From: Chloroflexi bacterium UBA4733
Lineage (GTDB): Bacteria > Chloroflexota > UBA4733
Length of the DNA: 5,530 bases
NCBI GenBank assembly: GCA_002404055.1
Contig: DHIZ01000130.1
Coordinates: 1-5,530 of the forward strand
Direction: 5' to 3'
Every line of letters starts with the position of its first letter. The stretch's first letter is position 1. A program made the position numbers and the translations under genes. The notes beneath the pieces were generated by a model. The model saw only the letters and a program-made list of their open reading frames with translations. It made no database searches and was not told where the DNA came from. Below are positions 4,774 to 5,530 of this stretch, piece by piece.

Positions 4774-4795
4774 CCTTACTTGGCCCTTATTTGGG
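4774..4795. repeat. two tandem 11-bp boxes in opposite orientation
   Basis: CCTTACTTGGC (4774-4784) and CCTTATTTGGG (4785-4795) are adjacent 11-bp copies. They run opposite to the boxes at 4709-4741. Read on the minus strand, the first is GCCAAGTAAGG, the same as at 4345-4355. They cover the last codons and stop of the minus-strand gene at 4776-5042. Confidence 0.5.
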
Positions 4796-5042
4796 CGGCG
4801 ATCAGCGTCCGTGTCACGCTACAGATGCGCTGGAGATGCGCCCAAGACGCGATGGGCATGGCGAGAGAGACGGAAGCCGCAGGCGTCACCTGGTCCGCTA
4901 CTTCCTTGCGCCCCACGACGAAGTAGCGGAAATGTAGCGGAACGGATGGCGTGGCGACCGGGAGCGCGCAACCCGCTGCCTGGGCGATCACTCGATATTC
5001 GCTATTGCCCGTCAGAACGGGTACGGTGAAGGCCTCAGACAC
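4776..5042 (-). CDS. probable 88-residue hypothetical protein
   Basis: Not recognised. The GTG at 5042 is chosen because GAGGG (5048-5052 on the minus strand) lies 5 nt before it, and upstream of it the frame stops looking like protein. By hand count, GC content by codon position is roughly 65, 52 and 72 percent, which fits coding in a GC-rich genome. However, the opposite plus-strand frame would show a similar profile, so the choice rests on amino acid content: beta-like FTVPVLTGNSEYRVIA and FRYFVVGRKEVADQV, then a helical C-terminus (ASWAHLQRICSVTRTLIAAQ). It would be divergent from the gene at 5181 with a 138-bp shared upstream region. Its stop codon lies inside an AGTAAGG box, which is odd. 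It could also be the remnant of a longer gene. Confidence 0.5.
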   Translation of the reverse strand: MSEAFTVPVLTGNSEYRVIAQAAGCALPVATPSVPLHFRYFVVGRKEVADQVTPAASVSLAMPIASWAHLQRICSVTRTLIAAQIRAK

Positions 5043-5180
5043 ATGGACCCTCGCCGGATGACATCTTGGTCGCTTCTGCGGCGGGGCGAGTGAATCGCGA
5101 AACCCTCTGGGAAGCAGCGGCGTGGACGAACCCGGTAGTGCTCCTCGGCTACACCGTTGACCAGCACCCGGAGGTGTCTC

Positions 5181-5420
5181 ATGGTCCCCATCTGGCTGCA
5201 CGAAGTCGTCCTTGTCCGCGATCCGCATGCTCAGGCCTTGATCAAACTCGCGCTCCACGATCGACCCGATCCCGATGAGTGTCTACGCATCGGCGCGACG
5301 TGCCCGTTCTGTCATCAGACAGTGCTCACGGTCGTCCAGGGTGAGCGTGGCCCGCTGGAAGTGCGGCAAGTGCTTGCCGACGGGCACCACTGCTTGCATG
5401 CCCGCCTGAGGGAGTCTTAA
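5181..5420 (+). CDS. small Cys/His-rich (possible zinc-binding) protein
   Basis: The 79-residue product is not recognised. The ATG at 5181 is preceded by GGAGGT (5170-5175) with a 5-nt spacer, the best ribosome binding site in this part of the window. The N-terminus (about 4-27) is hydrophobic and helical (IWLHEVVLVRDPHAQALIKLALH). The second half has C34, C41-P-F-C44-H45 and H69-H70-C71-x-H73, an arrangement that could bind zinc as CxxC...HxC. Between these, VLTVVQGERGPLEVRQVL looks like two beta strands, giving a plan similar to a zinc ribbon. It ends 70 bp before the tRNA gene on the same strand. A regulatory or nucleic-acid-binding role is a guess. Confidence 0.68.
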   Translation: MVPIWLHEVVLVRDPHAQALIKLALHDRPDPDECLRIGATCPFCHQTVLTVVQGERGPLEVRQVLADGHHCLHARLRES

Positions 5421-5441
5421 TCCCCAGACGGTACAATCGCG

Positions 5442-5467
5442 CCATGCGGCATTTCTCAGCCGCATGG
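5442..5467 (+). terminator. strong hairpin between the Cys/His-rich gene and the tRNA gene
   Basis: CCATGCGGC (5442-5450) pairs perfectly with GCCGCATGG (5459-5467) around an 8-nt loop. It lies 21 bp after the TAA at 5420. With no T-tract, it may be a terminator of the non-canonical kind or a structure in the tRNA leader. A TACAAT at 5432-5437 just upstream could be a -10 for the tRNA, but it has no -35 at the right distance. Confidence 0.45.
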
Positions 5468-5490
5468 AGACGCTCCGCTGACATCAGCAG

Positions 5491-5530
5491 CGCGGGGTGG
5501 AGCAGTGGCAGCTCGTCAGGCTCATAACCT
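5491..5530 (+). tRNA. initiator tRNA-fMet (CAU), truncated by the window end
   Basis: The 5' half of an initiator tRNA: acceptor strand CGCGGGG (5491-5497), T8 (5498), D stem GAGC (5500-5503) pairing with GCTC (5511-5514), anticodon stem 5516-5520, loop CTCATAA with anticodon CAT at 5523-5525, and the start of the 3' stem (CCT, 5528-5530). The first base is C, as in initiators with an unpaired 1:72 end, and A11-T24 is also initiator-like. Two of the three usual G-C pairs of the initiator anticodon stem are present; the third position is A29-U41. The T arm and 3' end lie beyond the window. Such genes are common integration targets for mobile elements, but no att site can be seen here. Confidence 0.9.

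Larger units (their letters stand above)
4123..4775. other. gene-free, repeat-rich stretch
   Basis: About 650 bp without a convincing gene. Open frames on both strands (for example 4491-4937 plus and 4297-4524 minus) have no ribosome binding sites and shadow-like compositions. Contents seen: AGTAAGG boxes at 4149-4155 (plus), 4241-4247 (plus) and 4345-4351 (minus), the second bipartite module at 4236-4262, an AT-rich patch bounded by an inverted repeat (4366-4432), an inverted pair GTCGCAG (4509-4515) / CTGCGAC (4564-4570) enclosing CAACGT/ACGTTG, a GACGTCGG hairpin (4677-4700), and 11-bp phased CCAAGT boxes (4709-4741). A structured RNA is possible but nothing was recognised. Confidence 0.55.

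Noticed and set aside
4491..4937. 148-codon open frame on the plus strand
   Set aside because: No ribosome binding site, it crosses the GACGTCGG hairpin and the phased boxes, and its composition is rich in Arg, Gly and His. Its codon-position GC profile mirrors the minus-strand frame at 4776-5042, which gives the more natural protein.
5363..5376. Palindrome GGCAAGTGCTTGCC as another member of the CCAAGT box family
   Set aside because: It lies inside the coding region at 5181-5420 and lacks the CCAAGT core, so chance is the simpler explanation.

Overview
The window is GC-rich, densely packed accessory-type DNA that looks chromosomal or island-borne and bacterial. The best lineage guess is Chloroflexota, or failing that a related high-GC lineage. 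Three things point there: a cytoplasmic zinc ribbon joined through one membrane helix to an extracellular beta-rich domain (462-1073), a 67-residue protein of the 'YRNxKGxTYYLH...LKK' type (2912-3115), and a replication-relaxation family protein (3121-4086, minus strand). Lineage is inferred from remembered family distribution and no search was run.

Layout: 2-52 may be the tail of a gene entering from the left. 121-345 (TTG start, strong ribosome binding site) is a small protein with an HxH...CxC pattern. 462-1073 is the zinc-ribbon membrane protein. 1074-1529 has no convincing gene but holds a mirrored array of GTGGAA/TTCCAC boxes and several AGTAAGG boxes. 1530-1790 and 1756-2076 are two small unknown genes that overlap. 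2204-2803 encodes an XRE-type regulator with two further helix-turn-helix units; a 19-bp dyad-containing repeat lies just before this gene and again before the next one. 2912-3115 is the 67-residue protein. It converges on the minus-strand replication-relaxation gene, which appears to be read from a leaderless promoter.

4087-4775 has no convincing gene. It carries the second copy of a bipartite repeat first seen at 1200, more AGTAAGG boxes, an AT-rich patch bounded by an 8-bp inverted repeat, and 11-bp-phased CCAAGT boxes. 4776-5042 (minus) is a probable 88-residue unknown protein. 5181-5420 is a small Cys/His-rich protein. From 5491 the window runs into the 5' half of an initiator tRNA gene (tRNA-fMet, CAU anticodon).

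How it fits together (inference): a regulator, a replication-relaxation protein and two repeat-rich gene-free blocks beside a tRNA gene suggest part of an integrated plasmid or conjugative-type element, with the repeats acting as operator or origin-like sites. No integrase, relaxase, Rep protein or att duplication is visible here, so this remains a hypothesis. The most unusual content is in the non-coding DNA: all six AGTAAGG heptamers seen in the window lie in the two gene-poor blocks, and a two-part module (CTGGTAGTAAGGGC, 7 nt, GTGGAA) occurs twice with identical spacing 3 kb apart.
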